Made by a program: the position numbers and the translations under genes. From contig JACGCM010001844.1 of the NCBI GenBank assembly GCA_014058105.1, forward strand, positions 992,001 through 1,056,000: a stretch of DNA of 64,000 nt. Reading direction: 5' to 3'. This DNA comes from Kingdonia uniflora (taxonomy: Eukaryota; Streptophyta; Magnoliopsida; Ranunculales; Circaeasteraceae). Shown here piece by piece: positions 34,969-45,764 of the stretch. The notes beneath the pieces are model-generated. The model did not search any database and was not told the origin of the DNA. It saw only the letters and a program-made list of their open reading frames with translations. Position 1 is the first letter of the stretch; each line of letters opens with the position of its first letter.

Positions 34969-35059
34969 ACCTATTTTTCGTCTACTATGTTACAGGGTAC
35001 GACGACGACAAGGAGCTCAGCGTGATTCACAAGAAATTGTTATAAAGCAAGACATGTAA

Positions 35060-36436
35060 GTATGAATTAAAGGATGGTTTGATTTAGAGGGGTAGTCTAC
35101 TATGTATTTCCGAGGGTAGATACCGTTTGTATTGGATTAGAGAGGCATATTATTCTTGGGTGGCAAGTTATTTCGAGGTTGAGAAGGCTCTTTTGAATTT
35201 GTGGCATTATGTCTATTTGCCAAAGATGCAAGTGGATATTGCTCATGTCGTTCGTGGTTGTGTTCTATGCAGTACATCGAAGCCTTTCAATCAGAAGTTG
35301 GGACTGTACCTACCATTACCAGTACCAGTACCAAGCCGACCTTGGGAGAGCATTTCGATGGATTTTATAGGTGGTTTTCCCATGAACAAGTGTAAGAATG
35401 ATTATCTGTTTGTGATGGTAAATCAATTTAGTAAGATGATAGTTCTTATTCCATGCTAGAAGATGATTACCGGGGAAGGAGCGGCGCGATTATTTTTTTC
35501 AGAGATATTTTACGGTATTTTGGGCTCCCTTCTTTTATTATTTTTGATAGGGATAACCTCTTTTGGAGGTATTTCTGGAGGTCGTTATGGGGGATGATGG
35601 ACACTAAGTTAAAAAAAAGTACCGAATTTTATCCGCAAATTGACGGGTAAACATATTTAGTTAACCGTACTTTGGTTCACTTATTACGAGAATTCTATTA
35701 TAAGCATCCTAAGACATAGGATGGGAGTTTACCGTATCTTAAGCTTGCATTTAACTGGGCGATTCATGGTTCCACTTTGAAGTCTCCATTTGATGTTTGT
35801 CTTAGGCACTTGCCTCAAAGCCCCTTTAATATGGCTTTTAGTCTTGGTGACAAGACAGTGTCAAGGAAGAAGGAAGAGGAGGAAGTTAAAGCTCAACGTT
35901 TTATTGAAAAAATAAGCAAGGTTTATGAGGCGTTTGAAGTACAGTTGAAGAAGACTCAAGTAATGTATAATGCTCGACAGGATAAGCATCGGGTTGAGTG
36001 TACTTTTCAGGAGGATGACCTAGTTTGGTTGCATTTGGGTAAGGAATGACTAAAGAGAGAAGGTAAGAAGCTTAAGCCTATCCGTTATAGTTCGTTTATG
36101 ATACTCAAGAAGATTGGTGACAACGCATTCCAATCGGATTTGACACCTTTTATGAAGATGTATTCGGTGATTAATGTCGAGCATTTGAAGCTATTTGATC
36201 CGTCCCTTTTAAATGAAGACTCTGCAATTGATACTCGCCTACCATCAGTTGATGACTTATGGATGGATAAAGATAATCCGTTGCAGGAGAATAGTATTCT
36301 AAAGAGGAAGGTTCATGCTACAAGATGGGAAAGTATCGAGTTATTTAGAGTTGGGAAGAAAGGTAAATTATCCAGCAAGTCAAAGTGGTACAACAGGGAA
36401 ATGAGCATGACTATTTTTTATCATTTTCGGGTCTAG
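35060..36436 (+). pseudogene. Element A integrase
   Basis: The N-terminal zinc region holds VVRGCVLCSTSKPFNQKLGL. The core holds PWESISMDFIGGFPMNKCKN and YLFVMVNQFSKMIVLIPC, then a shifted LPSFIIFDRDNLFW block where the family has D...F. FYPQIDG precedes a TAA, where the glutamate helix should be. The C-terminus continues in pieces: SPFDVCLRHLPQSPFNMAFS, LVWLHLGKE and VGKKGKLSSKSKWYNREMSM. The same tail recurs at 6275-6950 and, inverted, at 62,903-63,670. Confidence 0.88.
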
Positions 36437-36461
36437 CCTGAGCAGAAGCTCAAGGCTCCTA

Positions 36462-36474
36462 AAGGGGGGAGCCA
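36462..36474 (+). promoter_or_regulatory. Polypurine tract of element A
   Basis: aaaggggggagcca immediately precedes the right LTR. The same tract precedes the left LTR (6979-6991) and, inverted, the LTR of element D (about 62,870-62,884). Confidence 0.85.
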
Positions 36475-36975
36475 TGACCCAGGAGGATCTAAACATTAAA
36501 CCCATTAAAGATAAGCAAAAAGTAAACTATTTTCGAATAGACATTTATTATATTCGAACAGTACAAGTTCTGAATCTTCTGTTCGAATAAAAAAATATTC
36601 TATTCGAACAGAGGTTGTTCTGAGTAACTTGTTCGAGTCAACTTTTGAGTCTGTTTGAATGCACTCAGTTCTGAGTGTTCTGTTCGAACAGAGAATGGTT
36701 CTATTCGAATAGAGGCACGACTTATCATATATAGTTTTAAGTCATTTGAAGGACATTTTAGTCCAATGTTGTAATTATAAAACTTGTAACCTTTAAGAGG
36801 GCAATGCTAGGCAATGTAAAAGGGACCTAGAGATCCAGAGAGAGATCAAAAGATATCAAGAAATGAATTTATTGTAATCAATTTGGATCAATTGAAGCTC
36901 CCTTTGGGAAAGATTTACCCACCAAATTATATTCTTTGCATTAATTATTCTATTCAGATAACCTCAATTCGATTG
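36475..36975 (+). repeat. Right LTR of element A
   Basis: Starts TGACCCAGG and ends near ctcaattcgattgtca (36,975-36,978). Contains six TTCGAA palindromes, often as attcgaacag or ctgttcgaata pairs that could fold into hairpins. The left LTR has none of these CpG sites. Confidence 0.85.
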
Positions 36976-37027
36976 TCAATTTGTGAGACACCTCATTAGG
37001 TTGATTTTTACCTCATTTCATTTATAG

Positions 37028-37119
37028 GAACTCCCAATTTTAAGAGTCACTCATCTAATAGAGATGAGTAGTTCCCATTGAGTGAGACTTGAGTGTCTCA
37101 TTTTCTTGTGTCCACGAAT
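37028..37119 (+). repeat. 92-bp module M, left copy
   Basis: gaactcccaatt...gtgtccacgaat. It matches 41,068-41,159 in the same orientation with the same length. It contains an internal near-palindrome actcatctaatagagatgagt. Confidence 0.8.
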
Positions 37120-37126
37120 TCTTTCC

Positions 37127-37176
37127 CATATAGGAAATAAGGTGTAAAAGCGAATATTAGGTCTACAAATGAGTTG
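37127..37176 (+). repeat. Left arm of an inverted repeat facing 41,014-41,067
   Basis: catataggaaataaggtgtaaaagc followed by an aatatt..gg..tacaa.tgagttg stretch matches the reverse complement of 41,014-41,067. It may extend into the CT-rich DNA that follows. This arrangement is typical of a terminal inverted repeat. Confidence 0.6.
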
Positions 37177-38030
37177 GAATGGTCTCACCTTTCTCTCTCT
37201 CACACACGAATTCAAAATATTTACCTAAATTGCTTACTCACTTACCTGTCATTTTCTTTCTCTTTATTTTTTCTCTATCACTGTATCTTTCACGCACGCA
37301 CTGCCCACATCACACTCCTACTCTACCATTAGAGAAAATATTAGGGTTTAGGTCTGAGAAATTGTATTTGTGAGAGCTTTGAGAGATTATACGAATCTCT
37401 AATGCCGTGAATTGAAGTTAGGGTTTCCCTCTCCAAACTAAAATTTAGGATTTTGGGAGTTCAATCAAGAAATTAAAGCTTGGGTTTGATTCTTGAGAGT
37501 GTTTAGGTTTGTTTTGGTGTCAAGGTAAACCTCGTTTCCCTCCTCATTAGCATTATGGAGTTATTGGTATATCAAATTGAAGGAAGACCTTATTTTTGGG
37601 TGGAGATTATTGTTGGCTGTGATTGTTTGCGCTCTCCTAATCTCTATGGCGATACACTTGTGTTGAATTTTATCTTATGAATTTCATTTTTGTGCTTACA
37701 TGTCAAAACCAATTTTATTGATATTCCTCCCGCGTAATTTGTTTTGCATTTTTTTTACTGTATGTTGGGGAACTGATTGTACTATTCTCAAATGTGTTGT
37801 TGGGTATATGTAGGAGTTGTTGGGAGTTCAAATATTGTTGATTAGTCAACTACCCGACAATTCTGGGAATAAGAAATTGGTGTGTAGTATTGTCGACGTA
37901 TACATGAATCGACAATACTGCAAATGGATGGTAATAGTATTATGTCGTGGGTATAACACTGATCTACAATAAAGACTAATTATATTACCTATCTACTAAA
38001 TACTTGTTTTATACTATAGGTAAACAACAA
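37177..38030. other. Noncoding, pyrimidine-rich then AT-rich
   Basis: CT-rich start (37,190-37,290) followed by sequence with tattagggtttagg and splice-like motifs. A tactatag acceptor-like site near 38,019 precedes the short frame at 38,031. It looks like the leader and intron of a transposon gene, but nothing firm can be read. Confidence 0.35.
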
Positions 38031-38400
38031 TGACAGAGAAGTTGCCTCTTAGAGCCTCTATTAGAAGAATGCGAGAAGTGGAGAAAGAAGACCCGGAACA
38101 CCCAAAATTTGACAACCCTAAAAGAAAACCAAAAAAAGAGGAAGACTTGTGAGAAAAGAACTTTGGTCCCTCCATACACTGTTGAATAATTACCAGCAGT
38201 TGAAACAAGTAATGAAGATGGAGTTGAAAATAGTGGAACTCAGTCAATGGCAAAAAGTGCCTATGTAGATGGAGGCATGACTAATGAAGACCAGCATGAA
38301 CATAATCACCAAGATGGTGATGAGCCTAAATTAAGTTTAGGATATGAAATGCAGACTAAGTCTGCCCAAGCTGCATTGGGAGCTCTATCAAGATTGGTAA
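38031..38400 (+). pseudogene. Unrecognised exon-like remnant between the inverted repeats
   Basis: Begins MTEKLPLRASIRRMREVEKE and continues DPEHPKFDNPKRKPKKEEDL to a TGA at 38,151; a shifted frame continues with AKSAYVDGGMTNEDQHEHNH and ends near KSAQAALGAL. Basic then acidic/His-rich, suggesting a nuclear transposon-encoded protein, but I recognise no family. It is cut off by the TRIM-like element at 38,390. Confidence 0.35.
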
Positions 38401-39005
38401 ATCAAAGTTAGTCTAGTCCTACATTGGTTAAAGATGTGGTCTAGCACAATGATATAAGAAGATACAGACTATTAAATTATACCGATGCATTTTTAGATAA
38501 AAACCCCACACCTAGCCCATACTAGGAGGTCAAGGTGGGGATAATATCGGTGTAATGCGGGGGCACGAGTCCTAACATGTAGTGTCAGAACCAACGGTTT
38601 AGTTAGGTCCACAGTGATTGGTGAGTACTCAGGGTAGAATATGAATGTACGGAGAAAACGCGGTGTTTGGGTATAGAAGATAAGTAATTATACATGGACT
38701 TCAAGTGAGATGGTGTACTACGGGAGTTTAAACCAAGGTGGATTTTATTGGTGGGCGTATCTAATCGTATCGGTGGCGGCGGATAATTGAGGACTAACGG
38801 AGTTTGATCCTAAGGTGGAGATTACTAAGATTGGTAGATCAAAGTTAATCCTACATTGGTTAAAGATGTGGTATAACACAAAGATATAAGAAGATACAGA
38901 CTATTAAATTATACCGAGGCCTTTTTAAATAAAACCCCATACCTAGCTCATACTAGGTGGTAAAGGTGGGACAATATCGGTGTAATGGAGGCTCGAGCCC
39001 TAACA
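38390..39005 (+). mobile_element. TRIM-like miniature LTR element
   Basis: Two direct repeats of about 180-187 bp, 38,390-38,576 and 38,827-39,005, each running from aagattggta(a/g)atcaaagtta to cgag(t/c)cctaaca. The first is followed by tagtgtcagaacc, resembling the iMet primer site tggtatcagagcc with three changes. The internal region is only 250 bp with no ORF. The total of 616 bp suits a terminal-repeat retrotransposon in miniature. No clear 5-bp target duplication was found, which lowers confidence. Confidence 0.5.
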
Positions 39006-39029
39006 AGGAAGTCGTTCAAACGAAAACCG

Positions 39030-39680
39030 CGTTGTTTGTTTCGTAAGTTTGTTTTCTAGGGATATATTCCAAAATGATGGTTTGTCTCGTGATACGTACT
39101 TCGCTGATGACCTAATAGAGAGTCTATAAATACAGTGTATGAGTTAAAAAGCATTTATATAAGAAACTTGAAATCTAGAAGAGATGTAGCCTCTATGATA
39201 GACCTTGTAAAAAGTTGGTCTTTACAAGGAAGAAGGTGGAGGGTATTCTCTTGGGATTTGATGGTAAGAGGGGAAGTACCTTTTGGTTGCTAAGATGAGA
39301 AATCAAGGAAGAGAAAAGATTAAAGGGTTTCAAGAAGAAGGTATGCAACATGGTCTTTGTTGAGGTAATATTCGGGTTCTTGATGGATCTCTTATGTTTC
39401 TTTTATCTCTTATAAATCTATATGAGGATTATTACAAGATTAAGGATTTCCATGTTTGTTGGAATCCCTTAAGGGCTTGTAATTGAACTTGGATATAAAG
39501 TAGATTTCTAACTTGGTTGTGGGGAGTAGCCTTAGGGTGAACCTCCGACAAATATTATGTTTTGTGTGCATCTTAATTATGTTTCTAGTTTCTTGGTTGA
39601 TTATTTGTATGCCATGAGGATAACGGATAAAACTAAATTACGTGTGTGGGGGGGGTGTATTTTGCACGTTCATCCCCCAA
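39030..39680 (+). repeat. Possible solo LTR
   Basis: Has a TATA-like tctataaatac near 39,124 and ends gttcatcccccaaca near 39,676, an LTR-like ending. No partner is visible in the window and the left border is uncertain. Confidence 0.25.
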
Positions 39681-40795
39681 CAAGCTCAACAAACACGGGG
39701 TAAATATTTTGGAAAATAGATGTATAGACTGAATGTTCTCTATAAATACATATTATGACTTGACTTTGTATTCATATTGCCTTTAGACATGAATTAACTA
39801 TGTACTTCATTGGTTGTTTGTTGTTGTTACTTTCTGCTCAGCTTATATTGTCGATTACTTGCCAACTCAATAATTCTAGTGAGCTTTTTATAGATATACT
39901 TAAGTGATTAACAAATCTAACACGTTACAAATAAGTATTATTGTCAGGTAGTGTACTACTCTACAATCACGAAATACCCATTACATGTCTTAACTTATTG
40001 GTTACAATGAGGATTCTACATTCCATACACTGAAATATATTCATAAGAGGGGAAGACATTTAATAGCACGTCAACATTCAATTCAAAGGGATCCAAATTT
40101 CAAATACATAACAAACTGAAGTAGTTACAATACAACCCATACAAGAATTCTTTAAAGATGCATGAATATAATTGGAATACAAATTAATTAAAGGCAGAAA
40201 ACTGGAAGACAAGGCATCTCCTTCTAGTTTTCCTAAACGTCGTGGTTCTCGTGGATGTCATATAATGGTTGGTTATCATCCTCGTGAGTATCTCTTGCAT
40301 GAAATTCATCATTGATTAGCCATTGTGAGGGTTGTGAAAGAACATAACATGCCATAATAGTCCATAATAAAATCCCAAAACAAACTCACAACATAATTAA
40401 AATGTGTAGTTACTGTCGATGCTTGACATAGTCAACACTGTATTTTTTATCAATGGGTTACGACAAAAAAATTATGGACAATTATCGAGAACCCATGAAA
40501 TAGAGAAAATCACACATCAAATTGTCGATTATTTCAACAATGTTTTTGCTTTAGTCAGTACCATCACTGCAATAGTAGCATATATCGTGAATTACTCAAT
40601 TGCGGTAGTAGTAGTTAGTACTTCACAACTAATACGGGTTTATTTCATAAAGAGATAGAGAGAGAGAGCGAGAGGGACCATTGTTGTTTACCACCTTCCT
40701 TTTCAATTACATTAAATCCTAAATATATTCAGATCTAATCTAAAACTGAGTTTTCAATTCAAAACCATGTCTTCACTCGGTAGAAAAGGAGGGAC
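39681..40795. other. AT-rich noncoding stretch
   Basis: No gene recognised. On the minus strand near 40,340-40,240 a short frame (DDNQPLYDIHENHDV) reads like the tail of a transposase exon, too little to name. Confidence 0.3.
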
Positions 40796-40821
40796 AGAGA
40801 GAGAGAGAGAGAGAGAGAGAT
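40796..40821. repeat. (GA)n microsatellite
   Basis: An uninterrupted GA run within a larger GA-rich stretch (40,650-40,960) inside the right arm of the inverted-repeat segment. Confidence 0.9.
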
Positions 40822-41013
40822 AGACATAGTTAGGTTTCAACAATTGAAAATTGTCATTGTTTCTTTACTGTGGTTGAGGAGAGAGAGAGATAGTGCGAGA
40901 GACAAAGAAGAGAGAGGTGCAGCTAGTACTGGTTCAAAAAAAATTAAAGTGAGAGAAACAGATAAGAAAGAGGGCAACTCTAACAACCACGTGGGGAGAA
41001 AGAGAAAGTGTGT

Positions 41014-41067
41014 GTGTCAACTCAGTTGTACTCCAAATATTATGCTTTTACACCTTATTTCCCATAT
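41014..41067 (-). repeat. Right arm of the inverted repeat
   Basis: gcttttacaccttatttcccatat is the reverse complement (one mismatch) of 37,127-37,151, and homology continues outward into tgtact/gtaca and caactcag. The two arms enclose about 3.9 kb. Confidence 0.6.
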
Positions 41068-41159
41068 GAACTCCCAATTGTAAGAGCTACTCATTTAATA
41101 GAGATGAGTGGTTCCTATTGTGTGAGACCTGAGTGTCCTATTTTTGGGTGTCCACGAAT
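41068..41159 (+). repeat. 92-bp module M, right copy
   Basis: Direct copy of 37,028-37,119. A partial third start, tataggaacatccaatttta, follows at 41,178. Confidence 0.8.
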
Positions 41160-41864
41160 CTGCTCTCTTCCTATATAGGAACATCCAATTTTAGGAACCA
41201 CTTATCTCTTTGATGGTTTTTTTTTACTATTGAAAATAAAAATCACTAATATCCAAAAGTACAAAACAATATAGGGATTATGCAAAGCTTAGAACAATTT
41301 GTTCAAGTTCGTACAAGGATTAATAATAAACTTTTAATCGTTTGACTAAGGTAAGCGTGATCAACTAAGAGAACCTAAATTGAATAAGATCATGCATTGC
41401 AGTTCTACTACGTTATAAAAATAATAATTAAATATATATCAATTTAGTGAATTGTATGACGTATTTTATAGAGAAAATTTGATCAAAACTCCCGTAGTTT
41501 CTTGGTGAATTTGCAAATTACCCCTTGGTTCCTTATTTATTCAAACCCAGTCCCTTTTCAACATATTATGGCAATCAATGTCAATTGACCAGCTAGTTGA
41601 CCCGTAAGAACTTGAAAAAAAACCCCCAATATATCCTTATACAAAAGGCGTACGATTCTCTAGAGCAAAACAAGTTTTCTTAAGAAAAAAGTGAAATTCA
41701 TCCAAGGTCCTAAACATTACCACGTGTTGTAATCTCCACCGTTGTTTATGAGTGGGAAATTTCTAGCCTAGTTTCTCTCACAAAACCAGTTCTCTTACAT
41801 CTTAGATCTCACTCTCATTTCTTACATCTCTCTTTCTTTGTCAAAGTTCTTAAGGTATTTCAAT

Positions 41865-41960
41865 GATGAAAACGATGGGAGCGGGCTCAAAGCCTCATAT
41901 TGAGGCTGGTGGAATGTAGACGATTCCTAAGAGGAGAGTATTGACGAGGTTAATGATTTA

Positions 41961-41996
<36 letters not shown>

Positions 41997-42718
41997 AGTA
42001 ATAGTTGTAATTTAAAATATGGGTTTTTAAAATTGGGATTTTGGAAGTTAATGTGTTAAAATTGTAATTTTGAAAGTTAAGGTTGTAAAATTTTAGGCAT
42101 TTTCTGTCAGTGTAATTTATGATTTTAGGGCTTATAATTTGGAGTTTCTGTTTATGATGTTTTTAAGGTTATAAAATGGGGGTTTCATTTTAACAGGAGT
42201 TGGTTTTATATGAGAAACCTTTTGATCAATTATGGGGGACAAAGGAGGGAGGGGAGGTATCATTCTATTGGGGTGGACACATAAAGATTATAATGGGGGA
42301 AAACAAGTTGTGTTGTTTGGGGTTGATGGTGAGGAGGCTAAATACTAATATTTTGTTAACAACATAACTCAAATCGTCACATAGGAAACTGGAGTGAACT
42401 TTGTGTCTGAAGATAAAGTAGTTGAAATGACATATCTTTAAGAAGGGGATCAAAAAATTATTCATAATGATTTTAACTTGAAAGAGATGTAGGTGGAGGG
42501 AGATGAAAAGAATGTTGGGACTAGTAACTTGTACTGTAAAGTTGTTTCTATTTTAAATGTTGGGAGAAGTTCTAGTTTTGCAAGACCAATTAAGAAAGAA
42601 AGACTAGAAAAAAGGAAAGAAGTTCAAGACATGATTATACTGGTTGATGATGATGAAGAAATTAAACTTTGTGATCTAAGAAAGACTATATCACCAAAGG
42701 CCAAAAGAAAAGCAAAAG
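41865..42718 (+). pseudogene. Probable 5' part of a Mutator-like transposase gene, cut by a gypsy insertion
   Basis: A first exon-like piece begins at the ATG at 41,865. A possible intron holds the (TC)n microsatellite, and a tttaacag acceptor lies near 42,197. The second piece reads ELVLYEKPFDQLWGTKEGG..., VNFVSEDKVVEMTYL, and the open stretch 42,493-42,718 (GTSNLYCKVVSILNVGRSSS, then VQDMIILVDDDEEIKLCDLR). It has four stops. It ends exactly where a gypsy LTR starts (TGTAATTCCCC at 42,719). MULE transposase pieces resume at 48,825, so a link is likely; the identification rests mainly on that context. Confidence 0.35.
41961..41996. repeat. (TC)n microsatellite
   Basis: A 36-bp TC run with one TTT interruption. 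Confidence 0.9.
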
Positions 42719-43497
42719 TGTAATTCCCCGATAAATCTTATTCTTTACCGTGAGGTTTTAATATTTATATTTGTGAGTAATGTGTAATCTTATATTAGTC
42801 GGTAGAAAATTTATTAAGTGGCATCTACTATAGAGAATCCTTCCTTAGGAGTTTACTCTTTTTTAGAGTATTACTGTTAAAACTATATTAGATTTGGACT
42901 AAAAAAATAGGATATATAATGATTTCCACGTTTGACACAAAGCATGATTTAAGGTTCCCCTTAAGAGTAACACCGTCCCTAAGATAAAGCTTACTTTCCT
43001 TCATCTCATACCCATATCATGTTCTAGAGAGATAAAAATCTAATTTACCAAACCAACTTACACCAACCAAGGAGATAGGAGAGAAGGATTTCAACCCAAT
43101 ATTAATGCCAATCCTAGTGCAGAGAATAAGGAAAGATCAGCGACACTTTAACGTTGGTGAAGAACGAACCTTCGGCGAGTCGGTCGAAGGAGTTGTACTG
43201 GTAAAATTCGAGTTAATGTGGCAAGTGCACTATCCTTATAACTTCACTATGATTAGATTGGGTCTATAGCCATGCTTTAGATTTAGTTTATGAAAAGATA
43301 ACCATGAATAATGATGACTTTATACACATATTTAATTATCCTTGCATGATCTATTATAAAGAGGTTTAAACTATGTTGTTGATATACACACTGGGTTGTA
43401 GCAAATTTACCCTAACTTCTCCATGACTAGTATGAGCCATAGCTTACCTTAGGTAAGCCAAACTATTCAGACCTATGGATGCAGTACCTTAGGTTGT

Positions 43498-43805
43498 TGA
43501 TGTGAACATCTCCTAGTGCACGTCGTTCACTCATTGACGGTCTTCTTATTTTAGCTTATTAAGATTAAGGGCTTAACAATTGGAGATACTTTTATTTTAA
43601 TGTCTAATAAGATTCTAATTTGGAGAGGCAGGGGATTTGCAATTGTATAAGGATTAGGGTTAAGGCCTATACCAGGAGAGGGTGGTGTAAGTTTATTTAG
43701 TAGTTGTGATTGAATAAAGTTCATGGTTTAGCCCTAATTTAGTTTTAGGTCGATTTTAGCATTAAAGACTTCTCGATTTAGCTTTCGCGCTGAAATTTTA
43801 CGTCA
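43498..43805 (+). repeat. 5' LTR of element F
   Basis: Aligns with 44,931-45,238 over its full 308 bp, sharing cactcattgac and ggtttagccctaatttagtttta. Confidence 0.92.
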
Positions 43806-43807
43806 AA

Positions 43808-43820
43808 TAGGTGTCAGAGC
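43808..43820 (+). promoter_or_regulatory. Primer binding site of element F
   Basis: TAGGTGTCAGAGC compared with TGGTATCAGAGC, the iMet tRNA complement common in plant retroelements; two mismatches. Confidence 0.8.
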
Positions 43821-43936
43821 AAGATTAATTCTTGGGTTTTCACGGTGTTTCTTAGGGCGATTCTCTCTTGATTCGTGATTTGAAACTCTAGGAAACAATT
43901 TTGAAGATCGTGACTTTTTTTTTCTTCTTCTTCCAA

Positions 43937-44060
43937 CTGCTACAATGATTTCGTCACCTGCTACAGTGATTTTTGCTACTACTATAGTGGCTTTTTCACC
44001 CACTACAGTGATTCTGACGTCTACTACATTGTTTTTCGGCAACTGCTACCGTGATTTCTG
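43937..44060. repeat. Degenerate ctgctacagtgattt tandem repeat
   Basis: Five imperfect units of ctgctaca(g/a)tgattt(c/t), spaced about 21-27 bp, in the leader of element F. The opposite-strand frame over them is an artefact of the repeat. Confidence 0.7.
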
Positions 44061-44131
44061 GTAAAAAAAGAAGAAGATTGTTTTTGTTCTTTTATTCGTT
44101 TCATGTTCAATCAATTTTTTTTTTCTTCTCT

Positions 44132-44647
44132 ATGGCGAGAATGAACCCAATAGGGGGGCCACCTAGTCTTGAAGCACGTGTTGAGTGTATTGAAGCGTCG
44201 ATAGAAAGAATTTAAAGAACGTTCCAAAAGATGGAAGTGACAGTCAATAAAATTTTCTTTCTTTTTAGTTACGAGGTGAAAAGTTTCTTTATAATATTTG
44301 ATATTGTTTGTGACGTGCACCAACCATATTTTGATGATGGAGGATTACCCCCAGTATATAATGAGTACTTGGATGACTATGAGTACTTGAGATCTTTAAC
44401 TGATAAAAGGCGGGATTACGACGACTTTTTAGAAGATGAAAAGTTACAATTTATAGATTTATCAACGTTTATTAATCCAACTTGGGAGGACTTTGAAGCT
44501 CATAATGCAAGTCAAGCGACACGAAAACTATATCAATTACAAGTAAGTTTTAGAGCACGCCGTTTGCTAAGTTTTGGTTTAAGGAGAAGTTGTGAAAACA
44601 CTGTCGCAACATCAATTAATACATCGGTTAGATATGGCAAGTTTTAA
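44132..44647 (+). CDS. Small protein of element F, gag-like position
   Basis: Two linked parts: ARMNPIGGPPSLEARVECIE from 44,132 to a TAA near 44,214, then an open frame 44,231-44,647. The latter reads FDIVCDVHQPYFDDGGLPPV, then an acidic Tyr/Asp-rich part (YNEYLDDYEYLRSLTDKRRD, YDDFLEDEKLQFIDLSTFIN, PTWEDFEAHNASQ). No zinc knuckle or enzyme motif. Position between primer site and purine tract suggests a remnant gag or a captured host fragment. I do not recognise the family. Confidence 0.45.
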
Positions 44648-44930
44648 GGTAACATCCGAGGGTCAAAGTATAAGGCGTACGAAATTGTTGATTTTGACAA
44701 GCAAAATAAGTTTGATAGAGATATGATATTCCACATAATGGGTAAATCGGTTGGATATGGCAAGGTTCGAGGTAGAATCCGGGAGTCAAAACATAAAGCA
44801 TACGGAATTGTTGATTTTGACATGCAAGATGAGTTTGATGATTTTGAAGGTGTTACCAAGGTGGCGCGAGCTTCGTCAGGAGTATACCCGGTTAGATTTT
44901 GTGGTTAAATTTTTTTGAAGATGGAGGGTT

Positions 44931-45238
44931 TGATATAAACATCTTCTGGTACATGTCATCCACTCATTGACAGTCTTATAATTTTAGCTTATTAAGATTA
45001 AAGGCTTAACTATTGGAGATGTTTTTATTTTAATGTCTAATTAGATTCTAATTTGATGAGGTAGGGGATTTGCTATTCCATGAGGATTAGGGTTGAGGCC
45101 TATATAAAGAGATGGTGGTATAAGTTTATTTAGTAGTTGTGATTAAATAAAGTTCAAGGTTTAGCCCTAATTTAGTTTTAGGTTAATTTTAGCGTAAAAG
45201 ATTTCTCGATTTAGCTTCCGCGGTAAGAGTTTACGTCA
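44931..45238 (+). repeat. 3' LTR of element F
   Basis: See the 5' LTR. The flanking duplication gttgt begins at 45,239. Confidence 0.92.
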
Positions 45239-45764
45239 GTTGTTATTTCCATGTAATGTTTGAGATTTTAATATAGATGTTGGGGTAGTGAGAAGATATA
45301 TTACTATGATAAATAATAGATGATCTTGCCTGCTTACTTAGGGATGCTCACTTCACATTAATTTGGAGATATTATGAGCTATGTTGCATTGAAATAATAC
45401 TAGTGCTTACTGTGGGTATATAGATACATGTTGACATATTAGTATATTAAGATTTGTGTACTACTTGGTTGGACTTGGTTAATATATAGTATATCACTTG
45501 CGATCATACTAGAAGTTTGTCATTGGATTTATGTGTAAATCCTGAATTAAAGAAATAATCCTTACTTAACAAACCTTAATGTTACTATGGTTTGCATAGA
45601 GAGAGGTATGTATGTTTCATGTTAAGTAGAGATACTTTACTATGATACTAAGAGCGAATAATACATTAAATACGTAAGCAATAATGTGTACGAGATTGTA
45701 TTTAGGGAGGATTGCGTGAAATCATAAACAAGATATCCATAAGGTGAATGTATACATTAGGGTT

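Larger units (their letters stand above)
6992..36975 (+). mobile_element. Ty3/gypsy retrotransposon A, decayed host of elements B and C
   Basis: Order LTR-gag-PR-RT-RNase H-INT-LTR on the plus strand defines a Ty3/gypsy element. LTRs are at 6992-7455 and 36,475-36,975. The coding sequence is split twice: within RT at 9679/21,873 by element B and after RT at 22,259/34,447 by element C. Removing each insert together with one copy of its target duplication restores a continuous RT and RT-RNase H frame, which shows the order of insertion. Internal genes are riddled with stop codons. The RT and integrase style (LDLKSGYHQ, an integrase tail ending in ...SKSKWYNRE) fits a chromovirus-type gypsy, but I cannot fix the clade. 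Confidence 0.88.
43498..45238 (+). mobile_element. Complete non-autonomous LTR element F, 1,741 bp
   Basis: LTRs 43,498-43,805 and 44,931-45,238, both exactly 308 bp, TGAT...GTCA, flanked by the perfect 5-bp duplication gttgt (43,493-43,497 and 45,239-45,243). The primer site taggtgtcagagc follows the left LTR, and the purine tract gaagatggagggt precedes the right LTR. The 1.1-kb interior has a short gag-sized ORF but no polymerase, so movement must depend on another element. Confidence 0.92.

Noticed and set aside
43803..44042. 79-codon minus-strand ORF rich in Val and Arg
   Set aside because: It is the complement of the ctgctacagtgattt repeats in the leader of element F and has no other support.
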